Source: JANLTP01 sp031363055 (GTDB lineage Bacteria > Pseudomonadota > Gammaproteobacteria > Burkholderiales > Burkholderiaceae_E). Taken from it: a stretch of 12,773 nt of DNA. The stretch covers positions 1 through 12,773 of the forward strand of contig JANLTP010000003.1 of assembly GCA_031363055.1 (NCBI GenBank), given 5' to 3'. Each line of letters begins with the position of its first letter. Positions within the stretch are counted from its first letter, which is position 1. A program made the translations under genes and the position numbers. Positions 1 through 7,447 of this stretch are shown piece by piece. Under the pieces are notes generated by a model. That model was not told the DNA's origin. It worked only from the letters and a program-made list of their open reading frames with translations, and did not search any database.

Positions 1-765
1 CAACACCATCTGGTCGGCAGCGGCCAACGCATCGGTGGCGTCGAACACCGCTTCGACCTGGCTCGGGCCGAGTTCAATTTCAAGTGAACTCAACGGCAAG
101 CCCAGCGCTTGTGCGGTGTGTTGCACTACGCGCAAAGGTTCCTCGGCCATGTCGGACCAGGCCTCACTGAGCAGGTTGTAGCCCGGATGGATGAGACTGA
201 CCTCGGGTGCCAATCCGGGCCAGTCGGCCGACTGCGGGTCGAGTTGGGCGCGGGTGTTTTCAATTTTATAAATATGAAATTCGACCTCGAGGCCGCAGCG
301 CATCGCCAGTCCGTGCCTGCCAAGCCGGGCCAGCGCTTGTTGCAGCACTCGACGCGTATCGAGCGGTACCGGCGTCGCGTCCTGAAACCAGGGCTGACAT
401 TGCATCCAGCCGCTGGTCGGTGCCCAAGGCAGCCTCTTGAAGCTCACGGGATCGGGCAGCAGCAGCAGATTATTGGCCTGACCGAAGCCGGGCAGCTCGG
501 CGACTCCGCCACGCTCGAAGACCTTGAACGCGGTGCGATCGGATGTGTCCTTGAGCATCAGCGTGCTGACCATCCCGATACCTTCACGCATGGCCCGTTC
601 GGCGACACTGGCCACCAAGGTCTTGCCACGCGTCATGCCATGCTGATCGCACCAGACAAATCGAACCAGCTCGAGTTCGGCTTCGGCAATGCTCCTGAGC
701 GTCTGCTGCAGCGCCTGCTCGCGGGAATCATCATGCAGGCCACAGCGCTGCGAGAACGTGGTCAC
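1..765 (-). CDS. Glutamine synthetase family ligase (N-terminal 255 residues, runs off left edge)
   Basis: Reading the minus strand from a GTG at 765-763 gives 255 uninterrupted codons to base 1, so the gene is 3'-truncated by the window. Residues 34-50 (FVWCDQHGMTRGKTL region) look like the GS beta-grasp domain. The catalytic domain begins near residue 140, with the LEVEF metal-binding strand at about 164-168 and an EIELGPSQVE segment at about 229-238, which matches the family's E..G.GQ.E signature. GS-fold enzymes use ATP to join an amine to a glutamate gamma-carboxyl. Members beside oxygenases (TdnQ/AtdA1, IpuC, PuuA types) use organic amines rather than ammonia. The GTG overlaps the TGA of the Rieske gene (GTGA, 762-765), indicating translational coupling. 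The family call is firm. An amine other than ammonia as substrate is inferred from the neighbour. Confidence 0.88.
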   Translation of the reverse strand, partial: MTTFSQRCGLHDDSREQALQQTLRSIAEAELELVRFVWCDQHGMTRGKTLVASVAERAMREGIGMVSTLMLKDTSDRTAFKVFERGGVAELPGFGQANNLLLLPDPVSFKRLPWAPTSGWMQCQPWFQDATPVPLDTRRVLQQALARLGRHGLAMRCGLEVEFHIYKIENTRAQLDPQSADWPGLAPEVSLIHPGYNLLSEAWSDMAEEPLRVVQHTAQALGLPLSSLEIELGPSQVEAVFDATDALAAADQMVL

Positions 766-2126
766 TCGCGCGCGACCCAGGGCGCCTGGACGCGCTTGGC
801 TTGCGCCTGATCGCGCCACCATTGTGACCAGTTACCCGACGGCGCCACACCATCAATGGTATCCGGGCCACTGATCCGGCTGACCAAGCTCGCATCGGCC
901 AGCCCCGGCAAAGACTCACCGGCGCGCAATGCGGCGATCGCCTTGATCAGCAATCGCCGGTTTGCCATGATGACCTTGTCGCTCGTACCCAGATGCTCAC
1001 GCGTGCGATCCTGGATCGAACCCATGCTTTCAACCGCCCACTGATCGTGAATGTTGATGTCCTCCTCGCCCATCCCCAGAAAGGTTTGAGTCAACTGCTC
1101 ATCGGGGTTGTAGCCCCAGCCGTTATGACGACCAGACTTCGGAACGTAGTCGGGCAAGCTGATGAATTGCAATCGCTGTGCGCGCATCGCTTCACGGTCG
1201 AGCGGCGCATCGAAGCTGGTGAAAAAGGAATACCAATAGGTGTGGTGGTCATCAACCGGCACATGCATCTGGGTAATGGTCATGGTCGCCGATAGCGGAA
1301 TCACGAAGGTCGCCGGAAACAGGGCATGGGTGACTCGAACATGCGCCAACTGATCATTCATGGGCCGCAAGGCGGTCAGCCGGAATCCGTGCGCCTCGGA
1401 TTCGAAACTGATCTCGGGTTGCCCGAACTCGCGCATGATTTTCGTCATGGGCCACTGCGCACCGTCGATGGCGCCGGCACTGGCGCTGCGAAACTGTTTG
1501 CCAGCCGCGTTCAAACCAACGGTATCGAGGTCTTCGTCTTGCAGGAAGCGGTGCAAGTACGACGGATGGGCCGGATCGATGCCGACCTCGAAGCACTGCA
1601 ACCAATTGGCGTTCCAAAGGCCCTTGAATGCGAAGGTGTGGCTGGCCGGCGCCTCGAAGCAATCGAGTCGCGCAAACGGCGGCGGTATCACGCCCTCGGG
1701 TCCCAGCCAGGCGAACAGCGCGCCGCTGTGTTCCTCGATGGGATACGAGCGCTGACGAATACGCTCGCTGAAATGACTGGCGGCAGGTTCAGCCGGCGTT
1801 TCCAGGCAACGACCGTCGACCGCGAACTTCCAGCCGTGAAATGGGCAACGCAGGCCATCACCCTCATAACGACCGAAGCTCAGATCGGCGCCGCGATGCG
1901 GACAAGCGCGATCGAGCAACCCCCAACGGCCCGCCTCGTCCTTGAACAGCACGAACTGCTGACCAAACACGCGAACCGTCTTGACCGGTCGTCGGGCCAT
2001 GTTCGGATCGAGCGCGGGATTAAATTCGTCGACCAAGGCTACCGGTTGCCAATAACGGCGCAACAGTTCACCACAATCGGTGCCGGGGCCAATACGAGTG
2101 ACCAGTTCGTTTTGATCGGCTCTCAT
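762..2126 (-). CDS. Rieske 2Fe-2S aromatic ring-hydroxylating oxygenase, alpha subunit (phthalate dioxygenase-like)
   Basis: The 454-residue protein has a Rieske domain with C-P-H then C-P-F-H, spaced CxH-x16-CxxH (about residues 75-97 from the chosen start), to bind a [2Fe-2S] cluster. It is followed by the mononuclear iron motif D-x2-H-x4-H in GIDPAHPSYLH (about 182-192). A conserved EDINIHDQWAVE segment in the C-terminal part probably supplies the carboxylate ligand. Such enzymes insert O2 into an aromatic or related ring using electrons from a separate reductase; no reductase or ferredoxin gene is in view. Length and the RIGPGT..GELLRRYWQPV opening fit the single-component phthalate 4,5-dioxygenase/demethylase subgroup. 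A GTG at 2132 would extend the frame by two codons, but the AAGGA at 2134-2138 is correctly spaced only for the ATG at 2126. Substrate unknown. Confidence 0.92.
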   Translation of the reverse strand: MRADQNELVTRIGPGTDCGELLRRYWQPVALVDEFNPALDPNMARRPVKTVRVFGQQFVLFKDEAGRWGLLDRACPHRGADLSFGRYEGDGLRCPFHGWKFAVDGRCLETPAEPAASHFSERIRQRSYPIEEHSGALFAWLGPEGVIPPPFARLDCFEAPASHTFAFKGLWNANWLQCFEVGIDPAHPSYLHRFLQDEDLDTVGLNAAGKQFRSASAGAIDGAQWPMTKIMREFGQPEISFESEAHGFRLTALRPMNDQLAHVRVTHALFPATFVIPLSATMTITQMHVPVDDHHTYWYSFFTSFDAPLDREAMRAQRLQFISLPDYVPKSGRHNGWGYNPDEQLTQTFLGMGEEDINIHDQWAVESMGSIQDRTREHLGTSDKVIMANRRLLIKAIAALRAGESLPGLADASLVSRISGPDTIDGVAPSGNWSQWWRDQAQAKRVQAPWVARE

Positions 2127-2133
2127 CTGCACA

Positions 2134-2138
2134 TCCTT
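2134..2138 (-). promoter_or_regulatory. Ribosome binding site deciding the Rieske start
   Basis: AAGGA on the minus strand lies 7 nt before the ATG at 2126-2124 and only 1 nt before the in-frame GTG at 2132, so translation should begin at the ATG. Confidence 0.6.
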
Positions 2139-2174
2139 GAATGATCCCTGCGAGGCGAATTGAGAAACACACTA

Positions 2175-2978
2175 CTACGCAAAGAACTGTTCAAACCCGC
2201 CTTCAGGCTCAAACCGATCATCGCGAAAGATCAGCGCCGTCGGCCCTGGCATCGCCCGTTCGCGAACCGGATGGCGTTCGTCGCCCGGATAGACCATCGC
2301 GCGCTGGCTGCCGCTTTGCACCGACAGCGGCTCAATCAGACGCGGCCTGTGGTCGCGCAATTGTTCGCGCAATTGCGCAAAATTCGGTACTCCAGCCAGG
2401 CCCGCCAGCGTCATGATCTGCGGCGGCGCCAACATGATTTCACGATCGCGATAACGCTCGAGCGCTTCGCGCGGTGCATACCAGGCACTGGCATCGGCCT
2501 CCTGACCATCGTGGGTTGCGATGGCACCGGTGGGCAGGCAGGCGAGAAAGAAACGGGTATCAAAACGTCGGCGCATCATAGCCGGTACTTTGGGCGTAAT
2601 CCAGCGCGACAGCGGGATCAGATCGCGCGGATAAACCTGCACACCGGTTTCCTCAAACGTTTCGCGGCAGGCGGCGACGAACAGCGACGCCGCCAAGCTT
2701 GCCTCCAGGTCGTGCTCGCCGAGCATATGCGCAGCCAGCCCGTTCAAGCCGAGTTCGTTCAAGCCCAGTGCGGACAAGCCCTGCGGAGCGGCATCCTCCG
2801 GGTCGACCTTGCCGCCCGGGAAAACATAAGCATCATTCATCACGGTGGAACTACCGCCGCGCCGCAGCATGAACACCTCGAGGCCGCCCCCTGCAGCATC
2901 GCGCAAGAGCACGACACTGGCCGCATCGCGCGGCTCGCCTTCAACAGTTTGATTAAAAAAACGGGTTTCGCCGGTCAA
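2175..2978 (-). CDS. Nudix hydrolase, NUDT19/CoA-diphosphatase-like
   Basis: The 267-residue protein has the split Nudix signature typical of NUDT19-like proteins: the glycine loop FPGGKVDPED at about residues 53-62, then a Leu/Gly/Asn-rich insertion, then the catalytic helix RETFEETG at 105-112. Nudix enzymes hydrolyse nucleoside diphosphates linked to another group; NUDT19 relatives cleave CoA or acyl-CoA. That substrate class is family knowledge, not something shown here. The frame begins at a TTG (2978-2976) overlapping the TGA of the AraC-like gene as TTGA, with an in-frame TAA just upstream, so there is no earlier start. No good Shine-Dalgarno is seen, consistent with coupling. It ends 48 bp before the Rieske start. 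Confidence 0.85.
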   Translation of the reverse strand: MTGETRFFNQTVEGEPRDAASVVLLRDAAGGGLEVFMLRRGGSSTVMNDAYVFPGGKVDPEDAAPQGLSALGLNELGLNGLAAHMLGEHDLEASLAASLFVAACRETFEETGVQVYPRDLIPLSRWITPKVPAMMRRRFDTRFFLACLPTGAIATHDGQEADASAWYAPREALERYRDREIMLAPPQIMTLAGLAGVPNFAQLREQLRDHRPRLIEPLSVQSGSQRAMVYPGDERHPVRERAMPGPTALIFRDDRFEPEGGFEQFFA

Positions 2979-3490
2979 GGGTTAATGTCCTGTTCGTGGT
3001 TGAAAAGCCGTACCCGGGAGTTTCGAAATCCTGCCGGGCTGAGTCCAGTAGCTCTGCGAAACGTCGACGAAAAATGTGCGCCACTGCGAAACCCGCAGGC
3101 CAGCGCGACCGCCGCAATCGGCAGCGTCGATCGCTCGCGCAAAAGGTACTGTGCGTGCAGCAAACGTTGGCCAAGCAAGAATTGATAGGGTGTTTGTCCG
3201 GCCGAGCCGCGTATCGACCACTCGGTACTTGAGCCAGCACGAATCAGAGTCAGTCCGCGCGGCGCGGCGCCGCTGCCCGTCACCCGGCCCGCCTCACGTC
3301 GCTCAACGGCGTGCGTCCCTGAAATCTGATACCCCAGTACGTTGACAGCAGGCTCGATCAGTTCCGCCTCGACGGGCTCATGATGCCAGATCGCCGCGCA
3401 CATGAGGCCCGAGGGCGTCAACACAATCTGTTCAGGCCCGCGACCTTGCGCTCGTGCGATGACATCGATCGTTTGCGGCACCGGATTCAT
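2975..3490 (-). CDS. AraC-family regulator with internal in-frame deletion
   Basis: The ORF is 171 residues, against roughly 290-300 for the family. Residues 1-95 resemble the first part of an AraC-type sensor domain. From residue 97 the sequence is the tail of an AraC HTH domain: GQTPYQFLLGQRLLHAQYLL at about 98-117 (the end of HTH-1 and the linking helix), then a complete second HTH in LPIAAVALACGF...GAHFSSTFRRATGLSP. The rest of the sensor domain and the recognition part of HTH-1 are absent, about 130 residues by comparison with family architecture. The frame stays open, so this is a clean deletion rather than a frameshift. It diverges from the cupin gene and overlaps the Nudix gene, a position typical of a local regulator. 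DNA binding is probably impaired. A misassembly at about 3200-3208 is possible. Confidence 0.75.
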   Translation of the reverse strand: MNPVPQTIDVIARAQGRGPEQIVLTPSGLMCAAIWHHEPVEAELIEPAVNVLGYQISGTHAVERREAGRVTGSGAAPRGLTLIRAGSSTEWSIRGSAGQTPYQFLLGQRLLHAQYLLRERSTLPIAAVALACGFRSGAHFSSTFRRATGLSPAGFRNSRVRLFNHEQDINP

Positions 3491-3681
3491 CGCGGTGACA
3501 TGCGCAGAATCGACGACTTTCGAAGAATCGGCATTATCTGATTTCGCGCCTCCTGAAACAGGATCTTAACGCAAACCGCTGGCTAGACTGCGGAAGCCGT
3601 TCGAGGCCAAACACCCGTTTCACCTCGTACTGGCCAAGTGTGAACCACTGCCATTGACCCATCCACACAGGAGACTCTTCA
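3491..3681. promoter_or_regulatory. Divergent intergenic region between AraC-like and cupin genes
   Basis: These 191 bp separate two divergent starts and must hold the promoters of both. An AGGAG at 3669-3673 sits 8 nt before the cupin ATG. I see no convincing -35/-10 pair and no obvious paired direct repeat of the kind AraC proteins bind. Confidence 0.4.
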
Positions 3682-4161
3682 ATGAACGCACTATCAAAAG
3701 CCGAACTCCGTAACCTTACCTTCCCCGACGGATCGCTGATCGTTCGCGCCGCCAATTTACCCTGGACACCCTGGGCGATGCCGGGCACGCGCTTCAAGCT
3801 GCTGTATATCAATCGCGCCATTCAACTGACCGTCATCCTGCTCGACGTCGAGCCGAATACCGAGGCGTCCATGCACCGCCATTTTGGCGACGCGCATGCC
3901 TTTATCCTCAAGGGTGGGTTTGGCTACGAACACGGCACGGTCTATGAAGGCGACTACCTGGTCGAGGCCGGCGGCATAACCCACACACCTAACACCGGCG
4001 CTGAGGGCGTGACGATGCTCGGGTTCATGTTTGGCGGTTTGGGCGGCTTCACCCCTGACGGGCAACTAGCCGGCGTGCTGGATACAGATTGGCATTATCA
4101 GACGGCCAACGCTAATGGCGCAGCCGACCACATTGCAGCACCTGCGCTTGCAGCCGCGTAA
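3682..4161 (+). CDS. Cupin-domain dioxygenase-like protein (2,4'-dihydroxyacetophenone/acetylacetone dioxygenase type)
   Basis: The 159-residue single-domain cupin carries a first metal motif HRH at 65-67 and a later histidine at 101 (GGITHTP), which fit a three-histidine facial triad. E83 may match the additional glutamate used by the 2,4'-dihydroxyacetophenone dioxygenase group. The stretch AHAFILKGGFGYEHG then a GDYLVEAGG turn is characteristic of that group. These enzymes use Fe(II) and O2 to cleave a carbon-carbon bond beside a carbonyl. No signal peptide is present, so it should be cytoplasmic. Start choice is supported by AGGAG 8 nt upstream. It is transcribed alone, away from the AraC-like gene. 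Family assignment is good; substrate is inferred only from the class. Confidence 0.8.
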   Translation: MNALSKAELRNLTFPDGSLIVRAANLPWTPWAMPGTRFKLLYINRAIQLTVILLDVEPNTEASMHRHFGDAHAFILKGGFGYEHGTVYEGDYLVEAGGITHTPNTGAEGVTMLGFMFGGLGGFTPDGQLAGVLDTDWHYQTANANGAADHIAAPALAAA

Positions 4162-4182
4162 TTGATTCGGCAGATTGCCAGT

Positions 4183-4204
4183 CCCCGCTCGAAGTCGAGC
4201 GGGG
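4183..4204. terminator. GC-rich hairpin between convergent genes
   Basis: A perfect 9-bp inverted repeat, CCCCGCTCG and CGAGCGGGG, has a 4-nt loop and lies 21 nt after the cupin stop and 72 nt beyond the hydrolase stop. Neither side has a T-run, so it is not a textbook intrinsic terminator. Its position between two convergent genes still suggests termination or mRNA 3'-end protection for either strand. Confidence 0.5.
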
Positions 4205-4276
4205 GGTGCCGGGGCAGCAGACGTCCGCTGACGGGCGGCCGACGGGCGACAGGCGTCGACTCACGGACTGCCGAAG

Positions 4277-5002
4277 TTACGCCAGCTTGACCAATTCGGC
4301 GGCCAACTCGAGCGGCATATCGACCATGACATCATGGCTGCACGGCAAGCTCACGACTTTCCAACCCGGCTGGCCGGTATGCTTTTTCGCAAAATACCGG
4401 AACGGACTCGGGTCCCAGCCGTCGGCCAGGATATAGAGCTTGGGGATCGCGTCGGCCTTGCCGGAAATCAACACCGGCATCTCGAACGTCGCCAGCGATT
4501 GCGGTACACAACGTCGATCAACCCAGGCCCGGTTTTCAGCGTTGATGCCGAAAACCTCAGCCGGGATCGGACTCATCATGCCGCAGTTGTTTTCAGCCGC
4601 CGCGCCGCGAAATCCGCCCACGAAGGCTTGCGCCACTTCGGGAACCAGCGCCGTGTTCAAAAGGCCGATCAGCGACTCACCGTTCTGCGGAACGAAGGCG
4701 TCCAGGTAAACAAGGTGCTTGATGCGGCTGGCGATTCGATCAGCGACCCCGGTGATGACCATCCCGCCATACGAGTGGCCCAACAAAATCACATCCTTGA
4801 GCTCTTCAGCTTCGATCAGTCCGCAAACATCACGCATATGGTTCTCCAGCGTGATTCCCTGATGTCCCTGGTGCGCGTACATGCCGTTGCCACTCAGCGT
4901 CGGCGCCATCACGGTATGACCCTTGGCACGCAGGGCGACCACCGTGTCACGGTAACACCAGCCGCCATGCCAGGCGCCGTGAACCAATACATAAGTTGCC
5001 AT
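4277..5002 (-). CDS. Alpha/beta-fold hydrolase (hydroxynitrile lyase/methylesterase-like)
   Basis: The 241-residue protein has the oxyanion motif LVHGAWHGGWCY at about residues 6-17, the nucleophile elbow GHSYGG with Ser77, and a C-terminal histidine at 223 in CSHDVMVDMP. The acid is Asp194 or Asp197 in ADGWDPSPF, about 28 residues before the His as in hydroxynitrile lyases and plant methylesterases. Relatives hydrolyse small esters, including pyrethroid and salicylate esters; the substrate here cannot be read from sequence. An AAGGAGA at 5011-5017 (minus strand) lies 8 nt before the ATG. It is monocistronic, converging on the cupin gene, and no signal peptide is seen. Confidence 0.85.
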   Translation of the reverse strand: MATYVLVHGAWHGGWCYRDTVVALRAKGHTVMAPTLSGNGMYAHQGHQGITLENHMRDVCGLIEAEELKDVILLGHSYGGMVITGVADRIASRIKHLVYLDAFVPQNGESLIGLLNTALVPEVAQAFVGGFRGAAAENNCGMMSPIPAEVFGINAENRAWVDRRCVPQSLATFEMPVLISGKADAIPKLYILADGWDPSPFRYFAKKHTGQPGWKVVSLPCSHDVMVDMPLELAAELVKLA

Positions 5003-5303
5003 TTGAAGAATCTCCTTTTTCAGTGCGTTGAGGGTCGATCGGTGCTGTAGGCGCCCGTTGGGTCAGTCACAACTGACCGGGGGTCAGGATAGCATCGCCG
5101 CGCCTCGCCGACTCCGAAAAACCATGATCCTGGGAGCTGCCCGGCGCTTCGTCGGAAGCACGCCTACAAAATCGCGCGGCCGAACGGTGTGTAACAAAGG
5201 CCGAATCGTGTAACCTCGCATCAGGCTAGTGTGGTGTTTCATACTAAGATAATCAGGAAAAAACAAAGATCTGACGGCGCGGCACGCCAAAGGAGGGGGA
5301 CAC
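5003..5303. promoter_or_regulatory. Divergent intergenic region between hydrolase and WS/DGAT genes
   Basis: These 301 bp hold the upstream regions of two divergent genes. They include ribosome binding sites at both ends (AAGGAGA for the hydrolase, AAGGAGG at 5290-5296 for the acyltransferase) and the inverted repeat at 5061-5078. An AT-rich stretch around 5234-5265 is the best candidate promoter zone for the + gene, but no clear -35/-10 pair can be defended. No coding signal is seen. Confidence 0.4.
5061..5078. repeat. Perfect inverted repeat, possible operator
   Basis: GGTCAGT and ACTGACC are perfect 7-bp arms separated by CACA. The site lies 58 bp upstream of the hydrolase start in the divergent region. 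Its symmetry fits a dimeric repressor site (for example TetR or GntR type); a small RNA hairpin in the leader is the alternative. Confidence 0.4.
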
Positions 5304-6695
5304 ATGAACAAACTTTCACTACTCGATCTGGGGTTCTTCATCGCCGAGACCGAGGCCAGCCCGAAGCACGTCGGCGGCCTGTTGATCTGCAAGCGCCCGG
5401 CAAAATCCAGCACCGCTTTTGCGAAGAACCTGTACCGCGAGTACCTGAGCTTTACCGACGTCCTGCCGCCGTTTAATAAGGTAATTCATTTTTCGTTGAG
5501 CGCACTGCCGCAATGGCGTGATGCCGAATCCGTCGATCTCGATCACCATGTTTTTTTTCATAAGCTGCCCAAGGGAGAGAATGATCGGCAAGCCCTGTAC
5601 GATTTCGTCGCGCAACTGCATGTGCCGATGCTCGATCGAAGCCGCCCGCTTTGGGAGGTACACATCATCGATGGGTTAAAGGACGGGCGCTTCGCGCTGT
5701 ATCAGAAAATGCATCACGCCTATGCCGATGGTGTGACCATGGCGCGCTGGACCGCCGACGGCCTGAGTGAAGACGCCGATAACCTCGAACTGACGCCGGT
5801 CTGGACACTCGATCACAGCGGCAAGGTCAAGCGCTTCAAGAAGCGCGAGTACGAGCTCATGAAAACCGTCTGGCAACAGGTGACCGGCATCAGCCTGCAA
5901 ACTTTGGGCATTGGACGGTTGGCCACCATGCTGTTTCTGGAAACCGTCAAGCTGACCAAGAATGCAATTGCCCTGCCCTTTATTTCCAGCGCCAAGACAC
6001 CGCTGACCGGCCAGGTCACCGCTGGCCGGCAGTTCGCCACCACCGCAGTACCCATGGCGCGCGTCAATGAGGTTCGTACGCGCACGCGCTCAACGGTCAA
6101 CCATGTCGCCTTGACCTGTATTGATGGCGCCCTGCATCGCTATCTTGAGGACCAGGGCGTCACCTTGACGCGCCCGATCACCATTCAGATGCCGGTGAAT
6201 TTGCGTCGTGAAGGTGAAAAAACCGCCGGCAACAAAATTGGCATCATTCAGGTCGAACTGTCATCGGCAACCACCGATCCGTATGTGCGCCTGCGCAACA
6301 TTGGATTTTCGTTGCGCAACGTGCGCACGATGATCGACAGCGTAGCGCCGGCCGCGATCGAGTCGTACACCATTGTCACCGGTCTGGTTGCGCAGATTGC
6401 CGAGTTGCTCAAGCTCAGCAACACCTTGCCACCGATGGGCAACACGCTGGTATCGAACGTACCCGGGCCGAAGGACTTCATGTATCTGAAGGGCGCGCGC
6501 ATGGAGGAAATGCACCCGATCAGCACCCTGCCGCCCAGCAATCTGTTGAACATCACCTTGTTCAGCTACGCCGGTCAGTTGTTCTTCGGCCTGATCGCGA
6601 CCAGCGAGTTGCCGAATTTGACCAAACTCGGCGAACACATTCAGACGGCGTTTGACGAGCTCGATCAATCAGTGCGCGAGGCGCGGGCGGCGTAA
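5304..6695 (+). CDS. Wax ester synthase/diacylglycerol acyltransferase (WS/DGAT)
   Basis: The 463-residue protein has the normal WS/DGAT length and a catalytic HHxxxDG motif, HHAYADG, at residues 137-143. It also has the preceding SRPLWEVHIIDGL segment at 113-125 and a C-terminal NVPGP motif. The opening S-x-LD-x-GFF-x-AE and HVGG are also characteristic. The enzyme transfers acyl groups from acyl-CoA to fatty alcohols or diacylglycerol, producing wax esters and triacylglycerol storage lipid at the inner membrane or lipid bodies. AAGGAGG lies 7 nt before the ATG, predicting good translation. The gene stands alone and converges on the ClpP gene. Genomes often hold several paralogues, so preferred acceptor cannot be stated. 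Confidence 0.95.
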   Translation: MNKLSLLDLGFFIAETEASPKHVGGLLICKRPAKSSTAFAKNLYREYLSFTDVLPPFNKVIHFSLSALPQWRDAESVDLDHHVFFHKLPKGENDRQALYDFVAQLHVPMLDRSRPLWEVHIIDGLKDGRFALYQKMHHAYADGVTMARWTADGLSEDADNLELTPVWTLDHSGKVKRFKKREYELMKTVWQQVTGISLQTLGIGRLATMLFLETVKLTKNAIALPFISSAKTPLTGQVTAGRQFATTAVPMARVNEVRTRTRSTVNHVALTCIDGALHRYLEDQGVTLTRPITIQMPVNLRREGEKTAGNKIGIIQVELSSATTDPYVRLRNIGFSLRNVRTMIDSVAPAAIESYTIVTGLVAQIAELLKLSNTLPPMGNTLVSNVPGPKDFMYLKGARMEEMHPISTLPPSNLLNITLFSYAGQLFFGLIATSELPNLTKLGEHIQTAFDELDQSVREARAA

Positions 6696-6697
6696 CC

Positions 6698-6757
6698 GAT
6701 GTCGCCAGCGATGTGGCCAGCGATGTGGCCAGCAATTTGACCGGCAATTTGACCAGC
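6698..6757 (+). repeat. Five tandem 12-bp repeats
   Basis: Starting 3 bp after the WS/DGAT stop, five 12-bp units follow: GATGTCGCCAGC, two copies of GATGTGGCCAGC, then AATTTGACCGGC and AATTTGACCAGC. They fill most of the 91-bp gap between the two convergent stops. The unit length is a multiple of three, as in repeats within coding sequence, but no ORF I recognise uses them. Confidence 0.8.
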
Positions 6758-6786
6758 AGCAATCCGAGGCCTCGCAACGCGTTGGT

Positions 6787-7416
6787 TCAGCTCTTCAGAT
6801 CGCTGCGATTCTCGATGATCCGCGACACCAGACCGTAGTCGACTGCCTCGGCGGCCGTCAACCAATGATCGCGATCGATATCGGAACGTACCCGTTCGAT
6901 CGTTTGACCGGTCTCACGCGCAATCACCGCCGCTATGCGCTCGCGAATCTTGATGATCTCGCGCGCCTGGATGGCGATGTCACTGGCCTGCCCACCGGCG
7001 CCGCCACTAGGCTGGTGAATCAGGAACCGCGTGTTCGGCAGGCAAAAGCGTCGCGCCTTCGGCACTGCCAAAAAGACATGGGTCGCGGCACTGCCGACCC
7101 AGCCGGTGCCGACAATGTCGACCGGCGCCTTGATGAATCGCAGAACGTCGTGAATCGCATCACCCGATTCGACATGGCCACCGGGCGATGAAACCATGAC
7201 CATGATTCGGCTGTCGGAGGCGTCATCAAGTGCGATCAGGCGACGCACGACATCGTTGGCGGTCGCGTCAGTAATGGCGCCGAAGACCAGTACCGTCCGT
7301 GATCGAAAGGCCTTTTCTTCCAGGAAGTCGGTACGTTGACGGTCCGGTTCCCTGTCGCCCGTTTCGCTATGGATCGATTCGTCATAAGTTGATCCGTTAT
7401 GGGCATGTTGATTCAT
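6787..7416 (-). CDS. clpP: ClpP-family serine protease
   Basis: The 209-residue protein carries the ClpP catalytic triad as Ser109 (GWVGSAA), His134 (FLIHQPSGG) and Asp183 (DRDHWL). The Ser-His and His-Asp spacings of 25 and 49 residues equal those of E. coli ClpP (S97/H122/D171). GGQASDIAIQAREI and the YGLVS ending are also family hallmarks. ClpP forms a barrel of two heptamers that degrades proteins unfolded by a Clp ATPase. The first about 38 residues are polar, charged and unlike the usual short propeptide, and no clpX, clpA or tig gene is adjacent, so this is likely an accessory paralogue. GAGGAG lies a few bases before the ATG. It stands alone and converges on WS/DGAT. Confidence 0.92.
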   Translation of the reverse strand: MNQHAHNGSTYDESIHSETGDREPDRQRTDFLEEKAFRSRTVLVFGAITDATANDVVRRLIALDDASDSRIMVMVSSPGGHVESGDAIHDVLRFIKAPVDIVGTGWVGSAATHVFLAVPKARRFCLPNTRFLIHQPSGGAGGQASDIAIQAREIIKIRERIAAVIARETGQTIERVRSDIDRDHWLTAAEAVDYGLVSRIIENRSDLKS

Positions 7417-7447
7417 GAATACTCCTCAGGTTAAATATGTGTGCTTT

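Noticed and set aside
109..810. 233-codon plus-strand ORF near the left end
   Set aside because: It lies antisense to the GS-family gene, whose translation has clear family motifs; GC-rich DNA produces long antisense frames.
1326..3185. Long plus-strand ORFs (1326-2144 and 2160-3185)
   Set aside because: Both are antisense shadows of the Rieske, Nudix and AraC genes and encode low-complexity Arg/Gln-rich sequence without recognisable motifs.
3534..3821. 95-codon minus ORF in the AraC/cupin gap
   Set aside because: It overlaps the start of the well-supported cupin gene and has no family features.
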